Below, in pieces: positions 35,509 to 44,782 of a stretch of 64,000 nucleotides of DNA. A model generated the notes under the pieces. The model did no database searches. It worked only from the letters and a program-made list of their open reading frames with translations, and had not been told where the DNA came from. A program made the position numbers and the translations under genes. Every line of letters starts with the position of its first letter. The stretch's first letter is position 1. This DNA is from Lutimonas vermicola (GTDB lineage: Bacteria; Bacteroidota; Bacteroidia; Flavobacteriales; Flavobacteriaceae): assembly GCF_038433205.1 (NCBI RefSeq), contig NZ_JBCDNA010000002.1:124001-188000 (forward strand), read 5' to 3'.

Positions 35509-36198
35509 ATGAATAAAAAAGAAATTAATATCCACGGCTTTCGCCATATTGAGTATAAACATGAATCTTTTAGCCCTGATGACATGCTGCAGAAAAGTGA
35601 AGCTTTTTACCATTGGATGGACAAACGCAGGTCAATCAGGGAATTCAGTGATCAGGAAGTACCAAAAAAAGTTATTGAAAATATTATAAAAACAGCTTCA
35701 ACTGCACCTTCCGGGGCTCATAAACAACCCTGGACTTTTTGCGCCATTTCAAATGGCAACCTCAAACATCAGATAAGACTTGCGGCGGAGGCGGAGGAAA
35801 AAGAAACCTATGAAAACAGAATGGGAGACCGATGGAAAAATGATCTTGCGCCCATGGCAACAGATATGCACAAACCTTTTTTGGAAATTGCACCCTGGAT
35901 CATAGTGGCCTGCAAAAGGGCTTATGAATACGAGGAAGATGGAAGCAAACGCAACAACTATTACGTAAACGAGTCGGTCGGCCTTGCCTGTGGTATGCTG
36001 ATCACTGCTATTCACAATGCCGGCCTGGTTACCTTAACCCATACGCCCAGCCCTATGAAGTTTCTTACCCGGCTTTTAAAAAGACCTGATAACGAAAGGG
36101 CTTTTTTGCTACTTCCTGTAGGATACCCCAAAGAACCTGTTTTTGTCCCGGATTTAAAGAGAAAAGAATTGGATCAGGTTGCAGTATTTTACGAATAG
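35509..36198 (+). CDS. Nitroreductase-family protein resembling iodotyrosine deiodinase
   Basis: From the ATG at 35509 (MNKKEINIHGFRHIEYKHES) it has 229 residues; the upstream in-frame start at 35440 is unlikely. FMN-binding nitroreductase motifs are RRSIREFSDQEVP (40-52) and TASTAPSGAHKQPWTF (62-77). The protein is closer to animal iodotyrosine deiodinase than to common nitroreductases: YENRMGDRWKNDL, NAGLVTLTHTPSPM, LLLPVGYPKEP and VPDLKRKELDQ. The three substrate-lid residues of the deiodinase (Glu, Tyr, Lys) appear as Glu97, Tyr101 and Lys122 with the same spacing. It would reductively dehalogenate halotyrosines with FMN; activity is inferred. Confidence 0.88.
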   Translation: MNKKEINIHGFRHIEYKHESFSPDDMLQKSEAFYHWMDKRRSIREFSDQEVPKKVIENIIKTASTAPSGAHKQPWTFCAISNGNLKHQIRLAAEAEEKETYENRMGDRWKNDLAPMATDMHKPFLEIAPWIIVACKRAYEYEEDGSKRNNYYVNESVGLACGMLITAIHNAGLVTLTHTPSPMKFLTRLLKRPDNERAFLLLPVGYPKEPVFVPDLKRKELDQVAVFYE

Positions 36199-36204
36199 TG
36201 AGAC

Positions 36205-37005
36205 TTACATTCCGTAATGATTCATGATCAGTTTTTCGTACAGGCGGTCTGGTAAAATTCTCTTTAAAACCACAGAGAATTTCTGCATGAATTCACCTAC
36301 TTTATAATGTAATTTAGGATTGGGATCGTTAATGATGTGGTAGATTTGACGCGCCATAAGAATCGGGTCCTTCCCTTTATCCACGTGCTCATCCATTAAA
36401 TCGAGGTTATTTTTGTAAATCCCGGCATAAGGAGATCCTTTAAAAACGGGTGTATGGAACCTTCCCGAAGCGATATCAGTAGCAATATCACCAGGAGCAA
36501 TATTGGTCACCTTGATATTGAACTGTTTCAACTCCATGCTCAAGGTCTCAGTCAAGATTTCCAGTGCTCCCTTTGCGGCAGAATAAATTCCCCTGAAAGG
36601 AAGTCCCATATAACCGGCGATAGAAGTCACGTTGATAATCAGGCCTTCATTTTGCTTTCTCATATGAGGGATAACGCATTTCATCACCTCAATCGCCCCA
36701 AAAAAATTAGTGTCAAAAGCCCTTTTCATTTCTTCGGTTGGCGTCTCTTCAATTGGGCCGGTGATCCCCATTCCTGCATTGTTGATCAATACGTCTATCC
36801 TTCCTTCGGTTTCAATTATTTTACCAATGGCATCCTCTATACTCGATACATCCTGCAAGTCAAGCCTTAATAATGTAAAGTCATGATCCGCTTTTTTAGG
36901 ATTTCTGCTCGTACCGTAAACTTTAAATCCTTTTTCAGCCAAAAAACCAGCTGTAATTTGGCCAATACCTGATGAAGCACCTGTAATTAAAATAACCTTA
37001 CTCAT
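36205..37005 (-). CDS. Short-chain dehydrogenase/reductase
   Basis: A 266-residue classical SDR: NAD(P) motif ITGASSGIGQITA, NNAGMGITGPIEET, catalytic Ser in INVTSIAGYMG and YSAAKGALE (Tyr-x3-Lys). The Arg/Lys pattern after the second strand (GTSRNPKKAD) suggests NADP(H). The C-terminal extension (FMQKFSVVLKRILPDRLYEK) is as in many Bacteroidetes SDRs of unknown substrate. Confidence 0.93.
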   Translation of the reverse strand: MSKVILITGASSGIGQITAGFLAEKGFKVYGTSRNPKKADHDFTLLRLDLQDVSSIEDAIGKIIETEGRIDVLINNAGMGITGPIEETPTEEMKRAFDTNFFGAIEVMKCVIPHMRKQNEGLIINVTSIAGYMGLPFRGIYSAAKGALEILTETLSMELKQFNIKVTNIAPGDIATDIASGRFHTPVFKGSPYAGIYKNNLDLMDEHVDKGKDPILMARQIYHIINDPNPKLHYKVGEFMQKFSVVLKRILPDRLYEKLIMNHYGM

Positions 37006-37096
37006 AAATGCAAAGATGCTATAAAAAGTTGATATTGAAGTGTCAAAATAGAGGATTCTATATAAAGACTATTTTTAAAAAAAGAAAATAAAAAAA

Positions 37097-37190
37097 GGCA
37101 AGCTACCTGCATCACACCGCTACGACCTAATACCTTTGCTGCGTTCCCGCCCTGGAGGATTCAAAGGGAGCTGGTTGTGCAGGACTTGCC
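37097..37190 (-). ncRNA. ffs: Signal recognition particle RNA (small bacterial type)
   Basis: Read on the minus strand the 94-base RNA opens GGCAAGTCCTGC and closes GCAGGTAGCTTGCC, pairing end to end. The middle carries the conserved SRP helix 8 region (GGGCGGGAACGCAGCAAAGG). A run of T follows the 3' end. A canonical promoter lies directly upstream and places the transcription start at about 37190. This is the RNA partner of Ffh and FtsY. Confidence 0.93.
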
Positions 37191-37194
37191 CATG

Positions 37195-37224
37195 CAAAAA
37201 TACTACCCTTTTACAATTAAACAA
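37195..37224 (-). promoter_or_regulatory. Promoter of the SRP RNA gene
   Basis: On the minus strand TTG (37222-37224), exactly 19 bases and TATTTTTG (37195-37202), which is an ideal Bacteroidetes promoter. Confidence 0.85.
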
Positions 37225-37286
37225 GCTTTTTTTTGTAACTTTTTAGATTGTAAGGATAGGCATAAGCCTCAATGCATATTATTATA

Positions 37287-37294
37287 TATATTTG
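37287..37294 (+). promoter_or_regulatory. -7 box upstream of the DUF4199 gene
   Basis: TATATTTG matches TAnnTTTG. It lies downstream of an in-frame ATG at 37272 and so favours the start at 37317. Confidence 0.55.
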
Positions 37295-37316
37295 TTCTAC
37301 CTTAAATAAAATTTTT

Positions 37317-37844
37317 ATGGAAAATCAACCAAACACTTCAAAAAAATCAATCATGTTAAATTACGGTGCAATACTTGGGTTTGCATCTATTATAGTGATG
37401 TTAATCAACTATGTTATTGGTGACATCTATCAACCACACTGGTCACTGATGATATTTTCACTGGCAGTGACTTCTACAATTATCGTTTATGGGCTTAAAA
37501 AAGCAAAAGAAATGAATTCCGGATTTTTGAGCGTCGGAGAGGCGATTAAGACAGGTCTGGGAATTTCACTGATTTCGGCCTTAATCTATATTGTTTACTT
37601 GTTTATTTTTTACAATATGATCGAACCCGACTATTTTATAAACATGGCAAAGGTTCAGGAACAAATGATCATTGAAAGATATCCAAACCTAACGGATGAA
37701 CAGATGGAAGGTGCCATCAAAAATGCCGGCATGTTTGCCAATACTGGTGCTAACCTCACACTTACAATGATTATAAGTCTTTTCTTTGGCTTGATTATTT
37801 CATTAATTGCGGGTCTTGTCATGAAAAAAACCGAAGAAGCATAA
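37317..37844 (+). CDS. DUF4199 family membrane protein
   Basis: A 175-residue membrane protein (MENQPNTSKKSIMLNYGAIL) with four hydrophobic segments (about 15-35, 40-60, 72-95 and 145-168). It matches the DUF4199 family, common in Bacteroidetes and of unknown function. It lies 16 bases before the GT2 gene; this DUF4199-glycosyltransferase pair is a recurring arrangement in Flavobacteriaceae and suggests a joint envelope role. Confidence 0.88.
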   Translation: MENQPNTSKKSIMLNYGAILGFASIIVMLINYVIGDIYQPHWSLMIFSLAVTSTIIVYGLKKAKEMNSGFLSVGEAIKTGLGISLISALIYIVYLFIFYNMIEPDYFINMAKVQEQMIIERYPNLTDEQMEGAIKNAGMFANTGANLTLTMIISLFFGLIISLIAGLVMKKTEEA

Positions 37845-37860
37845 TTAATTCCAATTATTG

Positions 37861-38817
37861 ATGGATATAAGCATAGTTGTTCCTTTATTGAACGAGGAGG
37901 AATCATTACAGGAATTACACGATTGGATTGCAAAAGTCATGCAATCCAATCGTTTTTCATATGAACTTATTTTTATTGATGACGGCAGTGATGACCGGTC
38001 ATGGGCCATTATTGAGTCATTGTCAAAATCAAATCCGTCGGTGAAAGGACTGAGGTTTCAACGCAACTATGGAAAATCCCAGGCCCTGAACGCTGCTTTC
38101 AAAAAAGCCGCCGGTGACGTGGTAATCACCATGGATGCAGATCTTCAGGACAGCCCCGATGAAATTCCCGAATTATATGAACTTATTCGTAAAGAGGGCT
38201 ATGATCTTGTGTCAGGCTGGAAAAAGAAACGCTATGATTCCAAATTGAGAAAAAACCTCCCGTCGAAATTATTTAATGCCGCGGCGCGGAAAACTTCCGG
38301 ACTTGAACTTCACGATTTTAACTGTGGATTAAAGGCATACAAGAATGATGTGATCAAGAATATTAACGTATCGGGTGAAATGCACAGGTATATCCCCGTG
38401 CTTGCCAAAAATGCGGGTTATCACAAAATAGGTGAAAAGGTAGTGATTCACCAGGCGCGAAAATACGGGACCACCAAATTTGGAATGGATCGTTTTATCA
38501 ACGGGTTCCTCGACCTGATCACCATCAATTTTTTGACCAAATTCGGAAAAAGGCCCATGCACCTGTTTGGCCTCCTCGGTACAATTGTTTTTATATTTGG
38601 TTTCCTTGCTTCTACCCTCATTGGTATTTCAAAGCTCGTGAAACTGTACCGGAACGAGCCTGCTATTTTGATTACTGATAATCCCTGGTTCTATATTGCC
38701 CTCACTTGCATGATACTTGGTTCACAGCTTTTTCTTGCCGGTTTTCTGGGGGAACTGATATTGAGGTCAAAAAGTGAGCCCAAGCGATATTCAATAAGTG
38801 ATAAGATAAATATATAA
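37861..38817 (+). CDS. Family 2 glycosyltransferase, polyprenyl-phosphate type
   Basis: A 318-residue GT2 of the DPM1/GtrB group. N-terminal catalytic domain: DISIVVPLLNEEESLQELHD, LIFIDDGSDD, the DxD-type site MDADLQDSPDEIP, and GLKAYKNDV. Two C-terminal membrane segments follow (residues 235-262 and 276-302). It would transfer a sugar from a nucleotide to undecaprenyl phosphate at the inner membrane. Confidence 0.93.
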   Translation: MDISIVVPLLNEEESLQELHDWIAKVMQSNRFSYELIFIDDGSDDRSWAIIESLSKSNPSVKGLRFQRNYGKSQALNAAFKKAAGDVVITMDADLQDSPDEIPELYELIRKEGYDLVSGWKKKRYDSKLRKNLPSKLFNAAARKTSGLELHDFNCGLKAYKNDVIKNINVSGEMHRYIPVLAKNAGYHKIGEKVVIHQARKYGTTKFGMDRFINGFLDLITINFLTKFGKRPMHLFGLLGTIVFIFGFLASTLIGISKLVKLYRNEPAILITDNPWFYIALTCMILGSQLFLAGFLGELILRSKSEPKRYSISDKINI

Positions 38818-38928
38818 GCCTGAAACCAAGTTTTACCTTCACATTTTTACAGAAATAACGCTAAAAATTAAGGGTATTCCAAAAAAAAGAGAAGGTAGTT
38901 ACATCCTGAAAATTAGCCTTAAAAAGTT

Positions 38929-38936
38929 TATATTTG
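38929..38936 (+). promoter_or_regulatory. -7 box upstream of the phosphoglucomutase gene
   Basis: TATATTTG matches TAnnTTTG, 22 bases before the ATG at 38959. Confidence 0.5.
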
Positions 38937-38958
38937 TTTCCTTAAATTTCCATAACCA

Positions 38959-40683
38959 ATGAATAGCAACGAAATAATCAACAAAGCCAAATTATGGATC
39001 AAAGCGCCTTTTGATTCAGAAACACAAAATGAAATCCGGGAATTGCTCAATAGTGATTCAAAAGATCTTACTGACAGATTCTATAAGGACCTTGAATTTG
39101 GAACCGGAGGAATGAGGGGGGTCATGGGAGCCGGAACGAACCGGATTAACAAATACACTTTAGGAAAAAATACCCAGGGTCTTTCGAATTATCTTTTAAA
39201 AACATTTACCGGTAAACAGCCAAAAGTTGCTATTGCTTATGACTGCCGGCACAACAGTAAGTTTTTTGGACAGTCTGTCGCCAATGTATTTTCTGCTAAT
39301 GAGATACAGGTTTATTTATTTGAAGATTTAAGGGCAACACCAGAACTGTCTTATGCAGTGAGAGAGCTTGGCTGTGATGCAGGTATCGTTTTAACGGCCT
39401 CTCACAATCCTCCGGAATACAATGGCTATAAGGTTTATTTTAATGATGGCGGACAGATTATTCCTCCCCAGGATGGTGAGATCGTCGATGAAATCAATAA
39501 GGTAAACTTTGAGGATATCAAATTTGAATCCAACCCTTCGCTGATTCATATCATAGGTGAAGAAATCGATCAAAAGTTTGCCAAAGAGGCGGTTGCCAAT
39601 GCAACCTTTAAAGACACGAAGCATCGCGATCAGTTAAAAATTGTCTTTACTTCGCTGCATGGAACATCCATCACCATGGTTCCGAAAACACTTGAGCTGG
39701 CTGGATTTACAGATGTACATATTGTTGAAGAGCAAAGAGAGCCCAACGGCGATTTTCCAACTGTAGCCTCCCCAAACCCGGAAGAACCGGCAGCCTTAAA
39801 AATGGCGACTGACCTGGCCGATCGAATCGGAGCAGATATCGTCATTGGAACTGATCCTGATTGCGATCGGCTGGGTATAGCCGTAAGAGATCTCGACAAC
39901 AAACTTGTCTTGCTTAACGGTAACCAGACCTTCGCCATACTGGTTGACGCACTGCTTAAAAAATGGCAAAAAGAAGGAAGGATTGACGGCAGGCAATTCG
40001 TTGGCTCCACGATCGTCTCTACCCCGATGATCATAAAGCTTGCCAGCAGTTATGGCGTAAAAACAAAAGTTGGCTTAACCGGTTTTAAATGGATTGCCAA
40101 AATGATCCGGGAAGCTGAAGGAAAAGAAGAGTTCATAGGTGGCGGTGAAGAAAGTTTTGGCTTTATGGTAGGCGATTTTGTCAGAGACAAGGATGCTGTT
40201 TCGAGTACCCTCCTGGCATGTGAAATTGCTGCTCAGGCAAAAAATAACGGTAGTTCGGTTTATGCAGAACTGTTGGAATTGTATAAAAAACACGGTTTTT
40301 ATAAGGAACACCTTATTTCGGTCGTAAAGAAAGGGGTTGAAGGTGCCCGGGAAATCGAGCAAATGATGATCGACATGAGAAACTCCCCTGTTACCGAGAT
40401 CCATGGTGAAAAAGTTAATTTCCTGTTTGATTATCAGACCTCAGTTTGCAAAAACCTGATTACCGGTGAAGAAACCGTCATAGACCTTCCTAAATCCAAT
40501 GTTCTTATTTACCAAACCACAGAAGGCACCCGAATGGCGGCCAGGCCCAGTGGAACAGAACCTAAGATCAAGTTTTATTTTAGTGTTCATACAGCACTGG
40601 ATGACACAAAAGATGCCAAGAAGGTTGAAGCAGAATTGGATCAAAAGATTCAGCGTATCATTAAAGAATTTAAGCTGAATTAA
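38959..40683 (+). CDS. Phosphoglucomutase/phosphomannomutase
   Basis: A 574-residue alpha-D-phosphohexomutase. The phosphoserine is Ser148 in TASHNPPEYNGYKVY, the Mg loop GTDPDCDRLGIAV, the sugar loop GGGEESFGFMVGDF, and the phosphate loop RPSGTEPKIKFYF. The N-terminal part RELLNSDSKDLTDRFYKDLE marks the long PgcA/PGM2-like group. It interconverts hexose 1- and 6-phosphates. It is followed by an MsbA-like ABC gene at 25 bases. Confidence 0.95.
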   Translation: MNSNEIINKAKLWIKAPFDSETQNEIRELLNSDSKDLTDRFYKDLEFGTGGMRGVMGAGTNRINKYTLGKNTQGLSNYLLKTFTGKQPKVAIAYDCRHNSKFFGQSVANVFSANEIQVYLFEDLRATPELSYAVRELGCDAGIVLTASHNPPEYNGYKVYFNDGGQIIPPQDGEIVDEINKVNFEDIKFESNPSLIHIIGEEIDQKFAKEAVANATFKDTKHRDQLKIVFTSLHGTSITMVPKTLELAGFTDVHIVEEQREPNGDFPTVASPNPEEPAALKMATDLADRIGADIVIGTDPDCDRLGIAVRDLDNKLVLLNGNQTFAILVDALLKKWQKEGRIDGRQFVGSTIVSTPMIIKLASSYGVKTKVGLTGFKWIAKMIREAEGKEEFIGGGEESFGFMVGDFVRDKDAVSSTLLACEIAAQAKNNGSSVYAELLELYKKHGFYKEHLISVVKKGVEGAREIEQMMIDMRNSPVTEIHGEKVNFLFDYQTSVCKNLITGEETVIDLPKSNVLIYQTTEGTRMAARPSGTEPKIKFYFSVHTALDDTKDAKKVEAELDQKIQRIIKEFKLN

Positions 40684-40708
40684 TCACCTGAACCACCAAC
40701 AATAATTG

Positions 40709-42538
40709 ATGAAATATTTCAAACAAATTCTGATGTATGCCAAACCCTATAAAGTGTTTGGTGTTTTAAATATCATCAGTAATATATTTTATGCCTTATT
40801 CGGAACCCTGGCATTTGTATCACTGATGCCTATGTTAAAGGTTTTGTTCAAAAGTTCCCAACCCGTAAGTGCGCCACCTGTTTATGCAGGAATTTCAAAA
40901 CTTGGTGATTATATAGAAAATTACATCAACTATTTTATTACTCAAAAAGTAAACAATGAAGGTGAATTAAAGGCCCTATTGTTTATGATTATCCTAATCA
41001 TCGCGACCTTTTTGCTGAAAAACATCTTTGGCTATCTGGCCATGTTTTTTATCACTTTTTTGCGCAATGGAGTGCTCAAGGACTTAAGAAATGACCTCTA
41101 TGAAAAAACGGTGGACTTACCTCTTTCTTATTTTTCTGAAAAGAGGAAAGGTGATTTAATTGCCAGGATCTCAACTGATGTACTGGAAATCCAGCATTCA
41201 TTTTTATCAATTTTGGAACTGATCGTTAGAGAGCCTTTAACGATTATTTTTACAATTATAGCCATGCTTGCTTTAAGCCCGCAACTCACCTTGTTTGTTT
41301 TTATTTTTATTCCAATATCAGGATATGTCATTTCGCTGGTTGGGAAATCCTTGAAAAAAAAATCAGACAGCGTTCAAAAAGAGCAGGGGTATTTCTTATC
41401 AATACTTGAAGAAACACTTGGCGGACTGAGGGTTATTAAAGGATTCAATGCAGAAGGTTATTTCAACTCAAAATTTCGGGCCTCAACGTCAAGGTTTTAT
41501 GCTTTTTCAAATTCATTGCTAAACAGGCAGAACCTAGCTTCTCCAATGAGTGAATTTTTAGGTATAGGAGTAATCGCCATTTTATTATGGTACGGTGGCT
41601 CCCTTGTACTCGTTGAAAAGACATTGGCGCCTGATGCCTTTATTGTTTATATGGGTTTAGCCTATAATATCCTTACCCCGGCAAAGGCGATCTCTAAAGC
41701 GGTTTATGGCGTAAAAAAGGGCGATGCCGCCGCAGAACGTGTCTTGGAGATTTTAAATACCGTCTCTCCTTTAAAGGATAAAGATACTGCCATTGTTAAA
41801 GAAGATTTCAATGCGACTATTTCCCTCGAAAATATTTCCTTTAAATATGAAGATGATTATGTGTTAAAGGATTTTTCATTAGAGATTCCAAAAGGTAAAA
41901 CAGTGGCCTTCGTAGGGCAATCAGGTAGTGGTAAATCAACGATTGCCAATTTAATCTCAAGGTTTTATGACGTCAATGAAGGAAGCATAAAAGTTGATGG
42001 GGTAGACGTTCGTGACATCACAAAAAAATCCTTGAGAGCTTTACAGGGGTTGGTTTCCCAAGATTCGATTTTGTTCAATGACACGATTAAGAACAATATA
42101 CTTTTAGGGGTTACCGACAAAACAGATGAAGAAATTTTAGCAGCTGCCACCGTTGCCAACGCCCATGAGTTTATCAAAGATCTTCCTAAAGCTTATGACA
42201 CGAATATAGGAGACAGTGGCAATAAATTATCAGGTGGACAAAAACAGCGCTTGAGTATTGCTCGTGCAGTGCTTAGAAACCCTCCAATCATGATACTGGA
42301 TGAGGCAACTTCTGCACTCGATACGGAGTCAGAAAGACTCGTTCAGGATGCTATTGAAAAAATGATGAAAAACAGGACGTCAATAGTAATTGCTCATAGG
42401 CTATCAACCATTCAAAATGCAGATTTGATCGTAGTGATGCAAAAAGGACAGATTGTAGAAATGGGAAAAAATGATGAATTGTTAAAAAAGGAAGGAGTCT
42501 ATTATAACCTGGTCAAAATGCAATCATTGAATTCGTGA
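40709..42538 (+). CDS. MsbA-like ABC exporter (fused membrane and ATPase domains)
   Basis: A 609-residue half-transporter. Residues 1-330 hold six membrane segments and the exporter fold (ALLFMIILIIATFLLKNIFG, DLPLSYFSEKRKGDLIARIS). The nucleotide-binding domain has Walker A VGQSGSGKSTI, Q-loop LVSQDSILFND, signature LSGGQKQRLS, and Walker B MILDEATSALDT. It probably flips lipid A precursors or other lipids, or exports a drug. An 8-bp inverted repeat overlaps its stop codon. Confidence 0.93.
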   Translation: MKYFKQILMYAKPYKVFGVLNIISNIFYALFGTLAFVSLMPMLKVLFKSSQPVSAPPVYAGISKLGDYIENYINYFITQKVNNEGELKALLFMIILIIATFLLKNIFGYLAMFFITFLRNGVLKDLRNDLYEKTVDLPLSYFSEKRKGDLIARISTDVLEIQHSFLSILELIVREPLTIIFTIIAMLALSPQLTLFVFIFIPISGYVISLVGKSLKKKSDSVQKEQGYFLSILEETLGGLRVIKGFNAEGYFNSKFRASTSRFYAFSNSLLNRQNLASPMSEFLGIGVIAILLWYGGSLVLVEKTLAPDAFIVYMGLAYNILTPAKAISKAVYGVKKGDAAAERVLEILNTVSPLKDKDTAIVKEDFNATISLENISFKYEDDYVLKDFSLEIPKGKTVAFVGQSGSGKSTIANLISRFYDVNEGSIKVDGVDVRDITKKSLRALQGLVSQDSILFNDTIKNNILLGVTDKTDEEILAAATVANAHEFIKDLPKAYDTNIGDSGNKLSGGQKQRLSIARAVLRNPPIMILDEATSALDTESERLVQDAIEKMMKNRTSIVIAHRLSTIQNADLIVVMQKGQIVEMGKNDELLKKEGVYYNLVKMQSLNS

Positions 42539-42555
42539 AATTAAATCTTCACGAA
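42532..42555 (+). repeat. Inverted repeat overlapping the ABC exporter stop codon
   Basis: TTCGTGAA and TTCACGAA are perfect 8-bp arms around an eight-base A/T loop. No T run follows, so a terminator is doubtful. Confidence 0.4.
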
Positions 42556-42581
42556 CATTACCCAACCGCAACATTCATTAT

Positions 42582-43226
42582 ATGAACTCAGAAACAAATA
42601 TTATCCAAAGCCTCACTTGGCGCTATGCATGCAAGAAATTCGATCAAAATAAAAAATTAAATAAAACTCAGATCGATGTGCTATCCAAAGCATTTAATCT
42701 AACCGCCACCTCTTTTGGTCTTCAGCCTTTAAAAATGCTGATCATAAAAAATGACTCCTTAAAGGAACAATTACTCCCCCATGCTTATTTTCAAGCTCAG
42801 ATAACAACTTGTTCTCATTTGTTGGTCATATGCATTGATACGGCCTTTGATGAGAATTCCATCGATGAATATTTTGATCTGGAAAAAAACATTAGAGGAA
42901 CTTCAGAGGAAATCATCGGGAAATTCAGAAATCAGCTAAAAACCATCTACAAAAACAAAGATCGTAAGCAAATTGATACATCTGCAATTTATCAAGCTTA
43001 TATTTCGATTGGAACCCTGATGACTGTATGTGCTGATCAAAAAATAGATTCCTGCCCGATGGAAGGCTTTAACCCTGTAAAATTCGACCAGGTTCTGGGG
43101 CTTGATAAAATGAATTTGAGGTCTGTATTGCTCCTTCCGGTTGGTTATCGCGCCGAAGATGACATCATGAGTTCCATGAAAAAAGTGAGAAAACCATTAA
43201 ATCAGGTAATTATAGAACTGGATTAA
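42582..43226 (+). CDS. NAD(P)H-dependent nitroreductase family oxidoreductase
   Basis: A 214-residue nitroreductase: LTWRYACKKFDQNKKLNKTQ, FNLTATSFGLQPLKMLII, and SCPMEGFNPVKFDQVLGLD with the family-typical PMEGF. The C-terminus has LLPVGYRAEDD. It is FMN-dependent by family. It differs from the 35509 protein and is closer to NfsB/NfnB dihydropteridine reductases. Confidence 0.92.
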   Translation: MNSETNIIQSLTWRYACKKFDQNKKLNKTQIDVLSKAFNLTATSFGLQPLKMLIIKNDSLKEQLLPHAYFQAQITTCSHLLVICIDTAFDENSIDEYFDLEKNIRGTSEEIIGKFRNQLKTIYKNKDRKQIDTSAIYQAYISIGTLMTVCADQKIDSCPMEGFNPVKFDQVLGLDKMNLRSVLLLPVGYRAEDDIMSSMKKVRKPLNQVIIELD

Positions 43227-43271
43227 TCATTTAAATTTCAATAGATTTACGCCCTTAAAAGAAAATAAGCC

Positions 43272-44735
43272 ATGCCAAATTCAATGATAAGAAATCAGGA
43301 ACCAAAAATATTATGGAATCATTTCGCAGATATCAACGCCATACCCAGGGCTTCGAAAAAAGAAGATCGCATCGTAGCGTTTATGGTTGCTTTTGGAAAA
43401 AACCTGGATCTGGAGACAATCGTTGATCCTGTTGGCAATGTTATCATACGCAAACCGGCTTCTATCGGCATGGAAAACCGAAAAACAGTAGTTGTTCAGT
43501 CTCATCTGGATATGGTACATCAGAAAAATACTGATGTTCAATTTGACTTTGACACAGAGGGCATCAAGATGTACGTCGAGGGTGACTGGGTTAGAGCAAA
43601 AGGTACTACCCTGGGTGCTGATAATGGCCTGGGTGTTGCGGCAATTATGAGTTTATTGTCTTCTGAGAATATCGTTCATCCGCCACTTGAAGCCTTGTTT
43701 ACCATTGATGAGGAAACCGGAATGACCGGAGCTCAGGGATTACAGCCGGGATATCTGACCGGAGAGATTTTACTTAACCTTGATACAGAAGAAGATGATG
43801 AGATTGATATTGGCTGTGCCGGTGGAATTGACATTACCCTTTCGAATAAATACGAGGAGATTGAATTGGAAAAAGGCTATGCAGGGTTTAAAATTGAGGT
43901 TAAAGGTTTACAAGGGGGCCATTCGGGAATGGACATTCACAAGGGCCTTGGCAATGCCAACAAGATCATGAACCGCATACTTCTTGATATAGATACAGCT
44001 GTTAAAATAGCTCAGATTGACGGCGGGGGACTGAGAAATGCCATCCCCAGGGAAAGTTTTGCAATCATTGCGTGTAAAGAGTCTGAGGCGACTCAATTGG
44101 AGTATGAATTTGATAAGATCCAGAAAATGATCGTCAGCAAATTCGAAAGTGTAGAGCCCGATTTGAAATGTACCCTTCATAAAACGTCCACACCGGAAAA
44201 AGTAATGGATGAAAATGCACAGGAGAAATTGCTAAAAGCCTTGGAAAAGGCTATTAACGGGGTTTATAAAATGAGTGAGGAAATCCCCGACCTTGTAGAG
44301 ACTTCCAATAATATTGCCCGGGTGTTGGTTGAAAAAGGAAATATCAAAATCCTGTGCCTTACGAGATCCTCAACAGAAGAAAGTAAAATGGAGCTTGCAA
44401 ATTCCTTGAAAAAAACTTTTGAGCATGAGGGTTTTACCGTGAAATTTTCAGGGTCTTATCCGGGTTGGAGCCCCAATAAAGATTCGGCTATTTTAAAAGT
44501 GCTGACAGAACTTTATGAAAACATGTTTCACGAACAACCTGAAGTTGTAGCCTGTCACGCAGGGCTGGAATGCGGAATTTTAGGAACACACTATCCTGAT
44601 ATGGATATGATCTCTTTTGGACCAACCATCAAAGGAGCCCATTCACCTGATGAAAGAGCAAGTGTATCTTCTTCTGTTAGATTTTGGGGTTTTTTACAGG
44701 AAATTTTGAAAAACATACCGTTAAAAGACGCTTAA
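43272..44735 (+). CDS. pepD: Aminoacyl-histidine dipeptidase (M20, PepD)
   Basis: A 487-residue M20C metallopeptidase that cleaves Xaa-His dipeptides such as carnosine. Visible motifs are VVQSHLDMVHQKN (metal His and catalytic Asp), GTTLGADNGLGVAA (bridging Asp), TIDEETGMTGAQGL (catalytic Glu), NLDTEEDDEIDIGCAGG and the dimerisation segment GGHSGMDIHKG. Cytoplasmic and full length. Confidence 0.95.
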   Translation: MPNSMIRNQEPKILWNHFADINAIPRASKKEDRIVAFMVAFGKNLDLETIVDPVGNVIIRKPASIGMENRKTVVVQSHLDMVHQKNTDVQFDFDTEGIKMYVEGDWVRAKGTTLGADNGLGVAAIMSLLSSENIVHPPLEALFTIDEETGMTGAQGLQPGYLTGEILLNLDTEEDDEIDIGCAGGIDITLSNKYEEIELEKGYAGFKIEVKGLQGGHSGMDIHKGLGNANKIMNRILLDIDTAVKIAQIDGGGLRNAIPRESFAIIACKESEATQLEYEFDKIQKMIVSKFESVEPDLKCTLHKTSTPEKVMDENAQEKLLKALEKAINGVYKMSEEIPDLVETSNNIARVLVEKGNIKILCLTRSSTEESKMELANSLKKTFEHEGFTVKFSGSYPGWSPNKDSAILKVLTELYENMFHEQPEVVACHAGLECGILGTHYPDMDMISFGPTIKGAHSPDERASVSSSVRFWGFLQEILKNIPLKDA

Positions 44736-44782
44736 ACAATCTTTTATAGTGTAAGGAGAATATGAGTGCGTGGCAAACAATA

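Noticed and set aside
37097..37190. Considered whether the structured RNA could be a tRNA or riboswitch
   Set aside because: The end-to-end pairing, the helix 8 loop and its own promoter and T run fit the small SRP RNA; no anticodon arm or T-arm motif is present.
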